DNA of 20,696 bases from JAEUTH01 sp044230205 (GTDB lineage Bacteria; Bacteroidota; Bacteroidia; AKYH767-A; OLB10), in the NCBI GenBank assembly GCA_044230205.1, contig JBGARN010000084.1:1-20696 (forward strand), written 5' to 3'. The notes under the pieces are model-generated. The model was not told the DNA's origin. It ran no database searches and saw only the letters and a list, made by a program, of their open reading frames with translations. The translations under genes and the position numbers were made by a program. This document shows, one piece after another, positions 8,270 to 16,089 of the stretch (its first letter is position 1; each line of letters opens with the position of its first letter).

Positions 8270-9526
8270 ATGTTCGACAGGGATAACTGGCAGGAAATAT
8301 TCAGCGCCATTAAAAAAAATAAACTCCGCACCGCATTAACAGCATTGGGGGTTTTCTGGGGAATTTTTATGCTGGTAATTATGCTTGGATCAGGCAATGG
8401 CTTACGCAACGGTATCCTTCAGGGATTTGAAGGAACTGCTACCAACAGCTTTTTTGTTTGGGCTCAAAAAACAACTAAGCCATATAAAGGAATGAAGCCC
8501 GGAAGGTTTTTTAATTATGATAACCGAGATGCTTTGGCGCTGTCAACTCAGATACCCGAAATTGAAACTGTTGCACCGCAAAATCAACTGGGTGATTATA
8601 TGGGAACCAACAATGTAACGCATGGTTTAAAAACAGGAGGTTTTGCTGTGATGGGTAATTATCCGGTGATTCAAAAAATTAATTCCATAAAACTTTCAGA
8701 GGGAAGATTTCTTAATGACCTTGATATAAAGGATAAAAGAAAAATTGCAATAATCGGAAAACGTGTACGCGAAGTGTTATTCGATAAGAATGAAAATGTT
8801 ATTGGAGAATATATTTCAATTAACGGAGTCTATTTTCGTGTTGTTGGGGTTACAAAGCCCACAGGCAGTGGCCAGCAGGCTGATGAAACTTCACAGCAAA
8901 TACATATTCCGTTTACAGTTTTTCAATCAGCCTTCAACTATGGCGACCGTGTTGGTTGGTTTGCAATAACATCAAAACCGAACGTGCCTGCCTCAGTTGC
9001 TGAAGACAAAGCAATAGCGCTACTCAAGCAGCGGCATCTTATAGCTCCTGAAGATCAGCTTGCTGTCGGGCATTGGAACATGGAAAAAGAATATATGAAA
9101 CTTAACGGGCTCTTTACCGGAATTGAAATGTTGGTTTGGTTTGTAGGATTAGGAACCCTTATTGCAGGTGTTATTGGAGTAAGTAATATCATGCTTATTA
9201 TTGTTAAAGAGCGTACTAAAGAAATAGGTATTAAACGAGCCCTTGGTGCTACACCTTTTGAAATAATCGGGCAGTTGATGCTTGAATCTGTTTTTCTGAC
9301 AACACTGGCCGGTTATTTCGGTTTGGTGTTTGGAATTGGAATATTAGAAACACTTTCGAAAAATCTGCCGCATGAGGAAAACAGTATGTTTACCAATCCC
9401 GAAGTGCAATTGAATGTTGCATTAATAGCATTATCTATACTTATTGTTGCTGGTGCCTTTGCAGGGCTTGTGCCTGCAAGACGCGCAGTAAATATTACAC
9501 CTGTTGATGCTTTAAGAGCTGAATAA
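8270..9526 (+). CDS. MacB-like ABC permease, second of a paralogous pair
   Basis: A 418-residue permease with the same four-helix MacB_PCD/FtsX layout as the gene 18 bases upstream. The first 50 residues share 35 identities with that neighbour, and the ERTKEIGIKRALGA segment recurs, so the two arose by tandem duplication. The periplasmic domains have diverged much more, which suggests each contributes a different face to a heterodimer docking the adaptor or substrate. Both C-termini end in matching VDALRAE / VEALRDE sequences. The ATPase upstream would serve both subunits. The substrate cannot be deduced; family members export macrolides, peptides, lipoproteins or siderophores. Confidence 0.92.
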   Translation: MFDRDNWQEIFSAIKKNKLRTALTALGVFWGIFMLVIMLGSGNGLRNGILQGFEGTATNSFFVWAQKTTKPYKGMKPGRFFNYDNRDALALSTQIPEIETVAPQNQLGDYMGTNNVTHGLKTGGFAVMGNYPVIQKINSIKLSEGRFLNDLDIKDKRKIAIIGKRVREVLFDKNENVIGEYISINGVYFRVVGVTKPTGSGQQADETSQQIHIPFTVFQSAFNYGDRVGWFAITSKPNVPASVAEDKAIALLKQRHLIAPEDQLAVGHWNMEKEYMKLNGLFTGIEMLVWFVGLGTLIAGVIGVSNIMLIIVKERTKEIGIKRALGATPFEIIGQLMLESVFLTTLAGYFGLVFGIGILETLSKNLPHEENSMFTNPEVQLNVALIALSILIVAGAFAGLVPARRAVNITPVDALRAE

Positions 9527-9579
9527 AACACACAATCAAAAAATAACTTAACTATAATCGCTAATAACTAAATTTATAA

Positions 9580-10686
9580 ATGAAAAAGTTTATTAAAATA
9601 TTTCTGCTGCTGGTATTAATTGGAAGTTTTGCAGGAGGATTTTACTATTTGTATGCAAAGTCAAAAAAGCCAAAAGAGGTTTTTAAAACGAGCACACCAA
9701 TTGTAACCAATATTTACAAGAAGACGGTAGCCACTGGTTCTGTAACACCACGCAGGGAAATTTTTATCAAACCACAAGTTTCAGGCATAATTGAAAAAAT
9801 TTATGTTGAAGCCGGTAAAATGATAAAAGCTGGAGATATAATTGCTAAAGTTCGCATCATTCCTAATTTAATTAATCTTAATGAAGCGGAAAGTCGCTTA
9901 AACCGGGCTAAGCTAAGTTATGATAATGCTTTGCAGGATTATAACCGCAATAAACAGCTTTATGAGCAAGGCGTTGTACCTAAGTCAGATTTTCAACGTT
10001 ACCAGCTTGCGCTTGAAAATTCAAAAGAAGAAGTGGCAACTGCTGAAAGTAATCTTCAGTTAATTAAAAATGGTGTTGCTGCACGCACCGGGCAGGCTAC
10101 CAATACGCTAATCCGATCGACTATTACAGGTATGTTGCTTGATGTTCCTGTTAAAGAAGGGAGTTCAGTTATTGAATCAAACAATTTTAATGAAGGAACA
10201 ACTATTGCCTCAGTTGCTGATATGGGAGAAATGATATTTGATGGTAAAGTGGATGAAAGCGAAGTTGGTAAAATTCAAACCGGTATGGATTTGATTTTAA
10301 CTGTTGGTGCAATTGACAATAAAAAATTTAATGCAAAGTTAGAATACATTGCTCCTAAAGGGGTAACAGAAAATGGAGCAATTCAATTTCAGATTAAAGC
10401 CGCAATTCAGATTGATACGTCAGCATTTTTACGGGCAGGATATAGCGGCAATGCAGATATAATTTTGCAGAAAAAGGATAGCGTAATGGCAATTCCTGAA
10501 AGCCTGATTACTTTCAGCATCGATAGCGCATATGTTGAAATTGAAACAGCACCCCAGGTTTTTAACAAGCGCTTAATTAAAACCGGTTTGAGTGATGGTA
10601 TAAACATTGAGGTTATTTCCGGCATTTCCAAAAATGATAAAATAAAGATGCCACAAACTGTTGATGATAACGGCAACCCGAATTAA
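9580..10686 (+). CDS. MacA-like periplasmic adaptor (RND/HlyD superfamily)
   Basis: A 368-residue adaptor with an N-terminal membrane anchor (about 5-27). The first strand of the lipoyl-like domain (about 55-95, ATGSVTPRREIFIKPQVSGIIEKI) leads into an alpha-helical hairpin (about 98-165, NEAESRLNRAKLSYDNAL). The lipoyl domain is then completed, and a beta-barrel and membrane-proximal domain follow (about 200-365). Cysteine is absent near the anchor, so it is not a lipoprotein. MacA-type adaptors form a hexameric tube between a MacB-like permease and a TolC channel. It is the last gene of the ABC operon, 53 bases after the second permease, and is followed by a strong terminator. No TolC-like gene is in this operon; the one at 1358-2704 is a candidate partner. 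Confidence 0.9.
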   Translation: MKKFIKIFLLLVLIGSFAGGFYYLYAKSKKPKEVFKTSTPIVTNIYKKTVATGSVTPRREIFIKPQVSGIIEKIYVEAGKMIKAGDIIAKVRIIPNLINLNEAESRLNRAKLSYDNALQDYNRNKQLYEQGVVPKSDFQRYQLALENSKEEVATAESNLQLIKNGVAARTGQATNTLIRSTITGMLLDVPVKEGSSVIESNNFNEGTTIASVADMGEMIFDGKVDESEVGKIQTGMDLILTVGAIDNKKFNAKLEYIAPKGVTENGAIQFQIKAAIQIDTSAFLRAGYSGNADIILQKKDSVMAIPESLITFSIDSAYVEIETAPQVFNKRLIKTGLSDGINIEVISGISKNDKIKMPQTVDDNGNPN

Positions 10687-10706
10687 CAATTATCGTACAG
10701 GTAAAT

Positions 10707-10745
10707 AAAAAGAGGCTGACTCAATTATTGAATCAGCCTCTTTTT
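10707..10745. terminator. Bidirectional terminator between convergent genes
   Basis: An 18-base stem with one mismatch (10707-10724 with 10728-10745) closes a three-base loop. Its outer arms are A5 and T5, so both the rightward ABC operon and the leftward lysyl-oxidase gene end in a hairpin followed by a U run. It starts 20 bases past the adaptor stop and ends 18 bases from the stop of the minus-strand gene. Confidence 0.93.
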
Positions 10746-10763
10746 ATATAGTGCTAAACGTGA

Positions 10764-13700
10764 TTAATTTATAATCAGCTTTAAAACCTTGGTTTCACTA
10801 CCACATTTTACTTCAGTCAGATATACTCCACTGTTAATTTCTGATAAATCAATACTAATATTATTAGTTCCTTTATCGCACTTCCCACTCTTGTAAACAA
10901 TTGTCTTGCCAATTAAATCACGAAGAGTAATTGTATAGTCTGACTGCTGAGCAGCAGTAAATGCTACAGTAAACTCACTTGTAGCAGGATTAGGATAGAT
11001 GTTGGCATCAAATCCTGTTGATACCCCAAACTGACGGCAATTAAAAGTAACCGGAAATAATTTATAAGTACTTGATCCGCATGGATTATTTGCACGAACT
11101 TTTACGTTACCGGAGTTACCTCCAAAATCAACGGTAACGGAATTAGCAGTTGTAATTAATGTTGCCCCGGTTGACGTAACAACTCCATCAGAAATTTTGG
11201 ATCCGGCCGGTGCTACCCAGGTATAATTAACTGCACCAAAAACAGGATTTGTTGAATATGGCACTCCTGTTTGATGAGCACAAACGGTAGATGGACCAAT
11301 TATACTGCCTGGAACTGCTGGTAAAGCTTTAACTGATAATGTGCGTGCTAAACTTGTACCACATGCATTGGCTGCAGTAACGCTGAATGAACCGGTAGTA
11401 TAACCAGGATTAAAATCTGCCGTAATACTTGAAGTTCCTTGTCCTGATGAAACAACTGCATTTGCATTTGAATTTGTCCAGTTATAAACCATTCCATTCA
11501 CATTAGCAACTGAATATGCTTGTCCTATAGCATTACAAACTCCACTAGTTGGTCCTGCAATAACACTTGGCTTTGCAGGATTATTACGTGATATCTTCAG
11601 AGTTTTATAACTGCTCGTACCACATAAGTTAGAAGCTGCAACTTTAAGCGAATCGGAAGCAGTAAAGGCAATTGTGTAGTCAATGGTTACAGTAGTTGTC
11701 CCCTGCCCATTATTAATAGTTGCACCTGCCGGTGGTGTCCAGATATAAGTAGTTGCACCTGATACGGGACTTATTGAATACGTTTTTGAATCTCCCGGGC
11801 AAACTTTTGTATTGCCGCCCACGGCTGTTATTTTAATTGGAATGTCTGGAGCAGCACAACTATTAACTGCTGTTTGCAAACTCATTGATGCAGAACAGCC
11901 ATTACTATCAGTATAGTTATATATAATTGTATAAGGCCCCCCAACACCTGCAGCATAAGGATCAAAGATATTATTACTTATTCCGGGTCCGGAAAATGTA
12001 CCACCTTCGGGTGTTCCTGTTAAAGTATCCGGTGCATCGGAAAGTAAATATGCAGTATCTAATCCGTTAAATGAAACTGCAGGATTGTTATAGATATTAA
12101 CAGAAACCGAATCTACTCCCTGGCATCCGGAAGCAGGATTTGTAACAGTAACCACATAGGTAGTTGTTTGCGATAAGCTTATTAATGGACTCTGGTCTGT
12201 TGATGAAAAGCCTGAAGGAATAGAAGTCCAACTATAATTATGGGTAGATGGTACTAAAGTATTAAACTGAATAGACCAATTTTGTATACGACCGGTATCT
12301 GTATTAGCAACATCTGCAACTTTAAGAATCCAGTTACCATTTACATTTCCTGTTAAATTGGAAAATGGCTGCTCGGGTACAAATGTTCCTGTAAAAGGTG
12401 CAACCCCTGAACTAATAGGTATTGATGCTGAGGTTGAAAAGATGGTATTGGTAAAATTATTTGCATTGCCACCACGCTTGTTACAGAGCATTATTTGGTT
12501 GCCTGATGGTGAAATAAGGTATATAATCAGGTCAGCATCATAAGTGTGCGTAATGTTTACTGTAACTTTTATTGAAGTTGAAGCATTAAGTGTTGCCGGA
12601 TTGATACCACTTACCGCTATTGGAGATTGAACACCTGAAGCATTATTGTCTGGAATAAAATATTGGTTAGGATTATTAAATGTAACCAGGCTTGGAGTTA
12701 ATGAGTCACCAATTAAAATGCTGCTTAATTGTGCCTGGCCTTGCTGGCAAAATGAACCGGGAGCAGCTGTGGCTGTTATATCCAACGCAGTAGCAGACAC
12801 CTGCACGGGGGCTGACGATGAAGAGCAGCTGCTTGCTGTATTAATAGTTACAGAATAGGTGCCGGAATTATTTACCGTAATAGATTGTGTGGTTGCACCA
12901 TTACTCCAAAGATAATCTGCTGCTGCTGTTGTTGTTAAAGTAACACTGCTTCCCTGGCAAAAAGATGTTGGACCACTAGCTGTTACAGTAGGTACTGAGC
13001 CCATCTGTTTTGTAAGTGTAATCGGAACAGCCATAATATTGTTGGTTTCATCTGACTCAAGAAAATAATTATAAGGATCAAGGTTAACCACAATAAAATA
13101 ATCGCCATTACAAATACTATCTGGCAAATCAATCCACATTCCATCAAGGTTCTGATAATAAATATCTGTATATCCTGAACTAATACCCTGAACTACAGAA
13201 GAACAAGAATATGATCCACCACCTAAACCGAAATTAGGAAAGCTGTCATTAGTCAGCGTTGCGCCTGCGGCATTAACACAATGTCCATTATAGTAAGAGC
13301 ATGTTCCATAATCCATTAAGCAGAATGCAAGTTTAGCTCCGGTGGCATAAATTGGCCATGATAAAGGATCAGGATTTGCTGTTGCCTTACGTAATGAATA
13401 AACTCCCCAATTATCCACATGCATGTGTCCGTGAGCAGGATGATAGGTCATTGAGCCTGCAGGCCTGTCATAATAAGACATCGCATTACCATTCTTATGA
13501 TAAACCCTTTGATTGATTAGGTTCTTTGGATAGGTAATTCCATCAGGACAAATTGCTGGCGGAGTGCCAACAAAAGTATCAGTTCCACAGATATAAACAT
13601 TACTTGATCGTACTTCAAGCGGCCCGCGCCCTATATTAGGCGTACTAACTGAAATTCTCAACCTGCCATCATTAGAACCGTTGCCTGATTGAGAATATTC

Positions 13701-13886
13701 AATAACTCCAGAGGTTCCAGTTACAAGTAATGGCGGCCGTGCAACTTTCATGTCTGGTAATAAATCGCAGTCAGTAGTTCCACTTTGTAAGCATTGGCAT
13801 GAAGTTGCATTGGTAGTGGTACATTGGCTTTGTACATTAAAGCTTATTGACAATGCCAGAGCTAGAATAATATAGAATTTCTTCAT
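10764..13886 (-). CDS. Secreted lysyl-oxidase-domain protein with P domain, Ig/PKD modules and T9SS type A tail
   Basis: A 1040-residue multidomain exoprotein. A Sec signal peptide occupies about 1-21. Residues about 40-295 form a lysyl oxidase domain (PF01186): copper-binding HGHMH at 152-156, KLAFCL with Lys185 aligned to human LOX Lys320, and GYTDIYY with Tyr243 aligned to LOX Tyr355, the pair that forms the lysine tyrosylquinone cofactor. WIDLPD and the later ESDETNN are also family hallmarks. Then come an Ig/PKD-like module (about 300-365), a subtilisin/proprotein-convertase P domain (about 400-545), four or five more Ig/PKD-like modules (about 550-950), and a T9SS type A sorting domain (about 958-1040, IYPNPATSEF). 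LOX enzymes oxidatively deaminate lysine or amines to aldehydes using O2. This protein would act at or beyond the cell surface. The ATG at 13886 is chosen because it begins the signal peptide; an upstream in-frame start would add 22 non-signal residues. Confidence 0.88.
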   Translation of the reverse strand: MKKFYIILALALSISFNVQSQCTTTNATSCQCLQSGTTDCDLLPDMKVARPPLLVTGTSGVIEYSQSGNGSNDGRLRISVSTPNIGRGPLEVRSSNVYICGTDTFVGTPPAICPDGITYPKNLINQRVYHKNGNAMSYYDRPAGSMTYHPAHGHMHVDNWGVYSLRKATANPDPLSWPIYATGAKLAFCLMDYGTCSYYNGHCVNAAGATLTNDSFPNFGLGGGSYSCSSVVQGISSGYTDIYYQNLDGMWIDLPDSICNGDYFIVVNLDPYNYFLESDETNNIMAVPITLTKQMGSVPTVTASGPTSFCQGSSVTLTTTAAADYLWSNGATTQSITVNNSGTYSVTINTASSCSSSSAPVQVSATALDITATAAPGSFCQQGQAQLSSILIGDSLTPSLVTFNNPNQYFIPDNNASGVQSPIAVSGINPATLNASTSIKVTVNITHTYDADLIIYLISPSGNQIMLCNKRGGNANNFTNTIFSTSASIPISSGVAPFTGTFVPEQPFSNLTGNVNGNWILKVADVANTDTGRIQNWSIQFNTLVPSTHNYSWTSIPSGFSSTDQSPLISLSQTTTYVVTVTNPASGCQGVDSVSVNIYNNPAVSFNGLDTAYLLSDAPDTLTGTPEGGTFSGPGISNNIFDPYAAGVGGPYTIIYNYTDSNGCSASMSLQTAVNSCAAPDIPIKITAVGGNTKVCPGDSKTYSISPVSGATTYIWTPPAGATINNGQGTTTVTIDYTIAFTASDSLKVAASNLCGTSSYKTLKISRNNPAKPSVIAGPTSGVCNAIGQAYSVANVNGMVYNWTNSNANAVVSSGQGTSSITADFNPGYTTGSFSVTAANACGTSLARTLSVKALPAVPGSIIGPSTVCAHQTGVPYSTNPVFGAVNYTWVAPAGSKISDGVVTSTGATLITTANSVTVDFGGNSGNVKVRANNPCGSSTYKLFPVTFNCRQFGVSTGFDANIYPNPATSEFTVAFTAAQQSDYTITLRDLIGKTIVYKSGKCDKGTNNISIDLSEINSGVYLTEVKCGSETKVLKLIIN

Positions 13887-14142
13887 TGAAATGGGGTAAT
13901 AATTTAGTTTATAAGATAAATGCAAATTACGCCAAAATTTAAATAAAAGCAATAATGCCTACCCTAAATCTACTGCAGTTCATCATCATATTGAATGAAG
14001 TAACAAAATTTAAAAATCTATAGACAACATTTCGTTATCCCAAAGTGATTTGAATTACCAATATCATTGTTTTTTGTAGTTTAACTCATATTCTTACATT
14101 TGCCGTCCATTTTTTTGAGAGTTCATCAATATCGCCCTTACA
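13887..14142. other. Intergenic region between divergent genes
   Basis: This AT-rich gap separates the leftward lysyl-oxidase gene from the rightward YceD-rpmF-plsX cluster. The right half holds the strong promoter given separately (14073-14102). On the minus strand I see no exact TAnnTTTG; the nearest is TAGATTTA (one mismatch), read leftward from 13972 to 13965, about 80 bases before that gene's start. No ORF or RNA gene is evident. Confidence 0.6.
14073..14102 (+). promoter_or_regulatory. Promoter of the YceD-rpmF-plsX cluster (TTTG-N18-TACATTTG)
   Basis: A -33 TTTG (14073-14076, the end of a longer T run) and a -7 TACATTTG (14095-14102) are 18 bases apart, close to the canonical Bacteroidota promoter spacing. 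The predicted start of transcription is near 14109, about 34 bases before the ATG at 14143. This is the best promoter match in the window, as expected for a ribosomal-protein cluster. Confidence 0.78.
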
Positions 14143-14676
14143 ATGGATAAGTTTAAACAATATGATATAGCATTTGGAGGGTTATCAATTGGCAAGCATC
14201 AATTTGATTTTGATATAGATAACAAGTTCTTTGATCAATTTGAAAATGCAGTTGTAAATAACGGAAATTTACATGCTACTATTGAACTGGATAAACAAAG
14301 CCAGCTATTGACTTTTGATTTTGTTATTAAAGGTTCAATTAAGGTAGAATGTGACCGATGTTGTGACGAATTTGATTTACCCATTGCGATTCACGAGCAA
14401 ATGCTGGTTAAGTATGGTGAAAAAGCTCATGAAGAAGACTTAGATGTATTTGTAATACCGTCAACTGAATCACATTTAAATATTGCACAACAACTGTATG
14501 AGTACATTGCCGTAGCCAAACCGATGCACGTGGTTCATCCTGATAACGCCAAAGGTAAAAGCACATGCAATGCAGATTTCTTAAAGAATCTGGATACATT
14601 TAATGAAAGAAAAAGAGAAGAAAAGGCAAATCAAACAGACCCAAGGTGGGATGTTCTGAAATTCCTGAAGAATTAA
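14143..14676 (+). CDS. YceD/DUF177 family protein
   Basis: A 177-residue protein of the YceD/DUF177 family (PF02620), which in other bacteria is linked to accumulation of 23S rRNA and nearly always precedes rpmF. The diagnostic cysteine segment is VECDRCCDEFDLPI (Cys70, Cys73, Cys74), and the C-terminal DPRWDVLKFLKN is also typical of the family. A fourth cysteine at 142 (STCN) could complete a metal site or be incidental. It is soluble and cytoplasmic. The cluster order with bL32 and PlsX supports the call. It is the first gene after the strong promoter at 14073-14102, with a 5' leader of about 34 bases. Confidence 0.9.
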   Translation: MDKFKQYDIAFGGLSIGKHQFDFDIDNKFFDQFENAVVNNGNLHATIELDKQSQLLTFDFVIKGSIKVECDRCCDEFDLPIAIHEQMLVKYGEKAHEEDLDVFVIPSTESHLNIAQQLYEYIAVAKPMHVVHPDNAKGKSTCNADFLKNLDTFNERKREEKANQTDPRWDVLKFLKN

Positions 14677-14698
14677 TAAAATTATAATCATTTACACT

Positions 14699-14744
14699 GG
14701 TTGCTTTAAATTCAATTAAAGCAACCCAAAATAATAAAGCAATG
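14699..14744 (+). promoter_or_regulatory. Hairpin pair in the rpmF leader with alternative pairing at the start codon
   Basis: GGTTGCTTTAA (14699-14709) pairs perfectly with TTAAAGCAACC (14716-14726) around a six-base loop. The sequence TAAAGCAA occurs again at 14735-14742, where it includes the A of the rpmF ATG (14742-14744). The 5' arm (TTGCTTTA, 14701-14708) can therefore pair with either copy but not both. The second pairing would cover the translation start. No T run follows, so it is not a standard terminator. A translational switch or an RNA processing site is inferred. Confidence 0.6.
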
Positions 14745-14927
14745 CCAAATCCAAAACACAAGCACTCTAAATCGAGACGTGATAAGCGCAGAACGCATTA
14801 TAAAGCCACTGCACCAACTGTTGCGATTGACAAAACTACTGGTGAAGCACATCTTTTCCACCGCGCTTATTGGCACGAAAACAAACTTTACTACAAAGGC
14901 AAAGTAGTAATGGAAAGAGAAAGTTAG
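14742..14927 (+). CDS. rpmF: Large ribosomal subunit protein bL32
   Basis: A 61-residue bL32 with the conserved basic start MPNPKHKHSKSRRDKRRTHYKATAP, given here in overview: SKSRRDKRRTH at residues 9-19 is near universal. The C-terminal half (TGEAHLFHRAYWHENKLYYKGKVV) follows the Bacteroidota pattern. There are no cysteines at all, so the zinc ribbon found in many bL32 proteins is absent; this form folds without zinc. It lies between YceD and PlsX, the usual order. Cys-less bL32 copies are often zinc-independent paralogues, but here it sits in the primary cluster, so it is likely the housekeeping copy. Confidence 0.97.
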   Translation: MPNPKHKHSKSRRDKRRTHYKATAPTVAIDKTTGEAHLFHRAYWHENKLYYKGKVVMERES

Positions 14928-15022
14928 GTAGCTAATCTTGATTTCCAGTTAATGTTTTTAGTTAAAACTATTTTCGGCTGCTTAATAAACAGCTAATTAC
15001 CAGTAAGAAATACGAAAAAAAT

Positions 15023-15979
15023 ATGCGTATTGGATTGGATATTATGGGAGGCGACTATGCCCCATTAGAAACTACTTTAGGAGCAGTTTTAGCTCAAAAG
15101 AAGTTATCTGCCGAAAACCGATTGGTATTAATTGGAGATGAGAAGACTGCTAAAGAACTTATTTTAAATGCCGGTTCTAATATTGAATTATTTGATTTTG
15201 TAAATACCACACAGGTCATTGAAATGCATGAGCATCCAACTAAAGCATTTCAGCAAAAAACAGATTCAAGTATTACTGTTGGCTTTAAGCTCTTAAAAGA
15301 AGGTAAGCTAGATGCTTTTTGCAGTGCAGGAAATACAGGTGCTATGTTGGTGGGCTCCATGTTTTCAGTCAAAACAATTCCTGGAATTTTAAGGCCCGCC
15401 ATTTCAACCCTGGTTCCAAAAGAAAAAGGCGAATATGGATTGTTATTGGATGTTGGGGTCAATGCCGATTGCAAGCCCGAATATTTGCAACAGTTTGCAA
15501 TAATAGGTTCGCTATATGCTGAACATGTAATGCATATAGCTAATCCTAAAGTTGGCCTGATGAGTATTGGTGAAGAAGACGAAAAAGGAAATGCTCTTAC
15601 TCAGGCGGCAAACCAATTGCTTAAAACAACTAAAGGAATAAACTTCGCTGGCAATGTTGAAGGCAGAAATCTATTTGATGACCGGGCAGATGTGATTGTG
15701 ACTGATGGATTTACCGGTAATATAATGCTAAAACTTGCTGAATCATTTTATACCCTCGTACTTAAACGCAAGATAAAAGACAGCTACTTTGATAAGTTTA
15801 ATTATGAGGCATACGGTGGTACACCTATTTTGGGCATTAATTCAACCGTTATGATTGCCCACGGTATTAGTAACCGTTTGGCAATCAGTTCAATGCTAAC
15901 CATAACCAAGGAAGTGGTTGACGCCCAGTTATCGCAAAAAATTGCACAGGCTTTACCACTTGTAGCAACTGCAGAATAA
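15023..15979 (+). CDS. plsX: Phosphate acyltransferase PlsX
   Basis: A 318-residue enzyme beginning MRIGLDIMGGDYAP, the hallmark of PlsX (PF02504). Further signatures are CSAGNTGAML (about 99-108), VGVNADCKPEYL (about 143-154), VEGRNLF (about 212-218) and VIVTDGFTGNIMLK (about 224-237). PlsX converts acyl-ACP and phosphate to acyl-phosphate, the acyl donor for PlsY in phospholipid synthesis, acting at the inner face of the membrane. It is 95 bases after rpmF, in the conserved YceD-rpmF-plsX order. In many genomes fabH follows; here an unrelated ECF sigma factor does. Confidence 0.97.
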   Translation: MRIGLDIMGGDYAPLETTLGAVLAQKKLSAENRLVLIGDEKTAKELILNAGSNIELFDFVNTTQVIEMHEHPTKAFQQKTDSSITVGFKLLKEGKLDAFCSAGNTGAMLVGSMFSVKTIPGILRPAISTLVPKEKGEYGLLLDVGVNADCKPEYLQQFAIIGSLYAEHVMHIANPKVGLMSIGEEDEKGNALTQAANQLLKTTKGINFAGNVEGRNLFDDRADVIVTDGFTGNIMLKLAESFYTLVLKRKIKDSYFDKFNYEAYGGTPILGINSTVMIAHGISNRLAISSMLTITKEVVDAQLSQKIAQALPLVATAE

Positions 15980-16089
15980 TATAAAGGAAAACCAGCCTTA
16001 TCTTTTTCCGATAAAATTTAAAATATTTTTCTTGTTCGGTGCAACCTTTGTTTAAAGACTTACGTCTTCATTATTAATAAAACCCTGTG

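Noticed and set aside
13887..13952. A 22-residue N-terminal extension of the lysyl-oxidase protein
   Set aside because: It would place charged, non-conserved residues before an obvious signal peptide; the ATG at 13886 begins the signal peptide directly.
15986..16009. GGAAAA/TTTTCC as a terminator after plsX
   Set aside because: Six weak pairs with a 12-base loop and no T run after the stem; not a convincing terminator.
16043..16068. AACCTTTG as a -7 element and the AAGAC/GTCTT hairpin as an operator before the sigma gene
   Set aside because: The first misses the consensus T and lacks a -33 partner at the right spacing; the second is only five base pairs.
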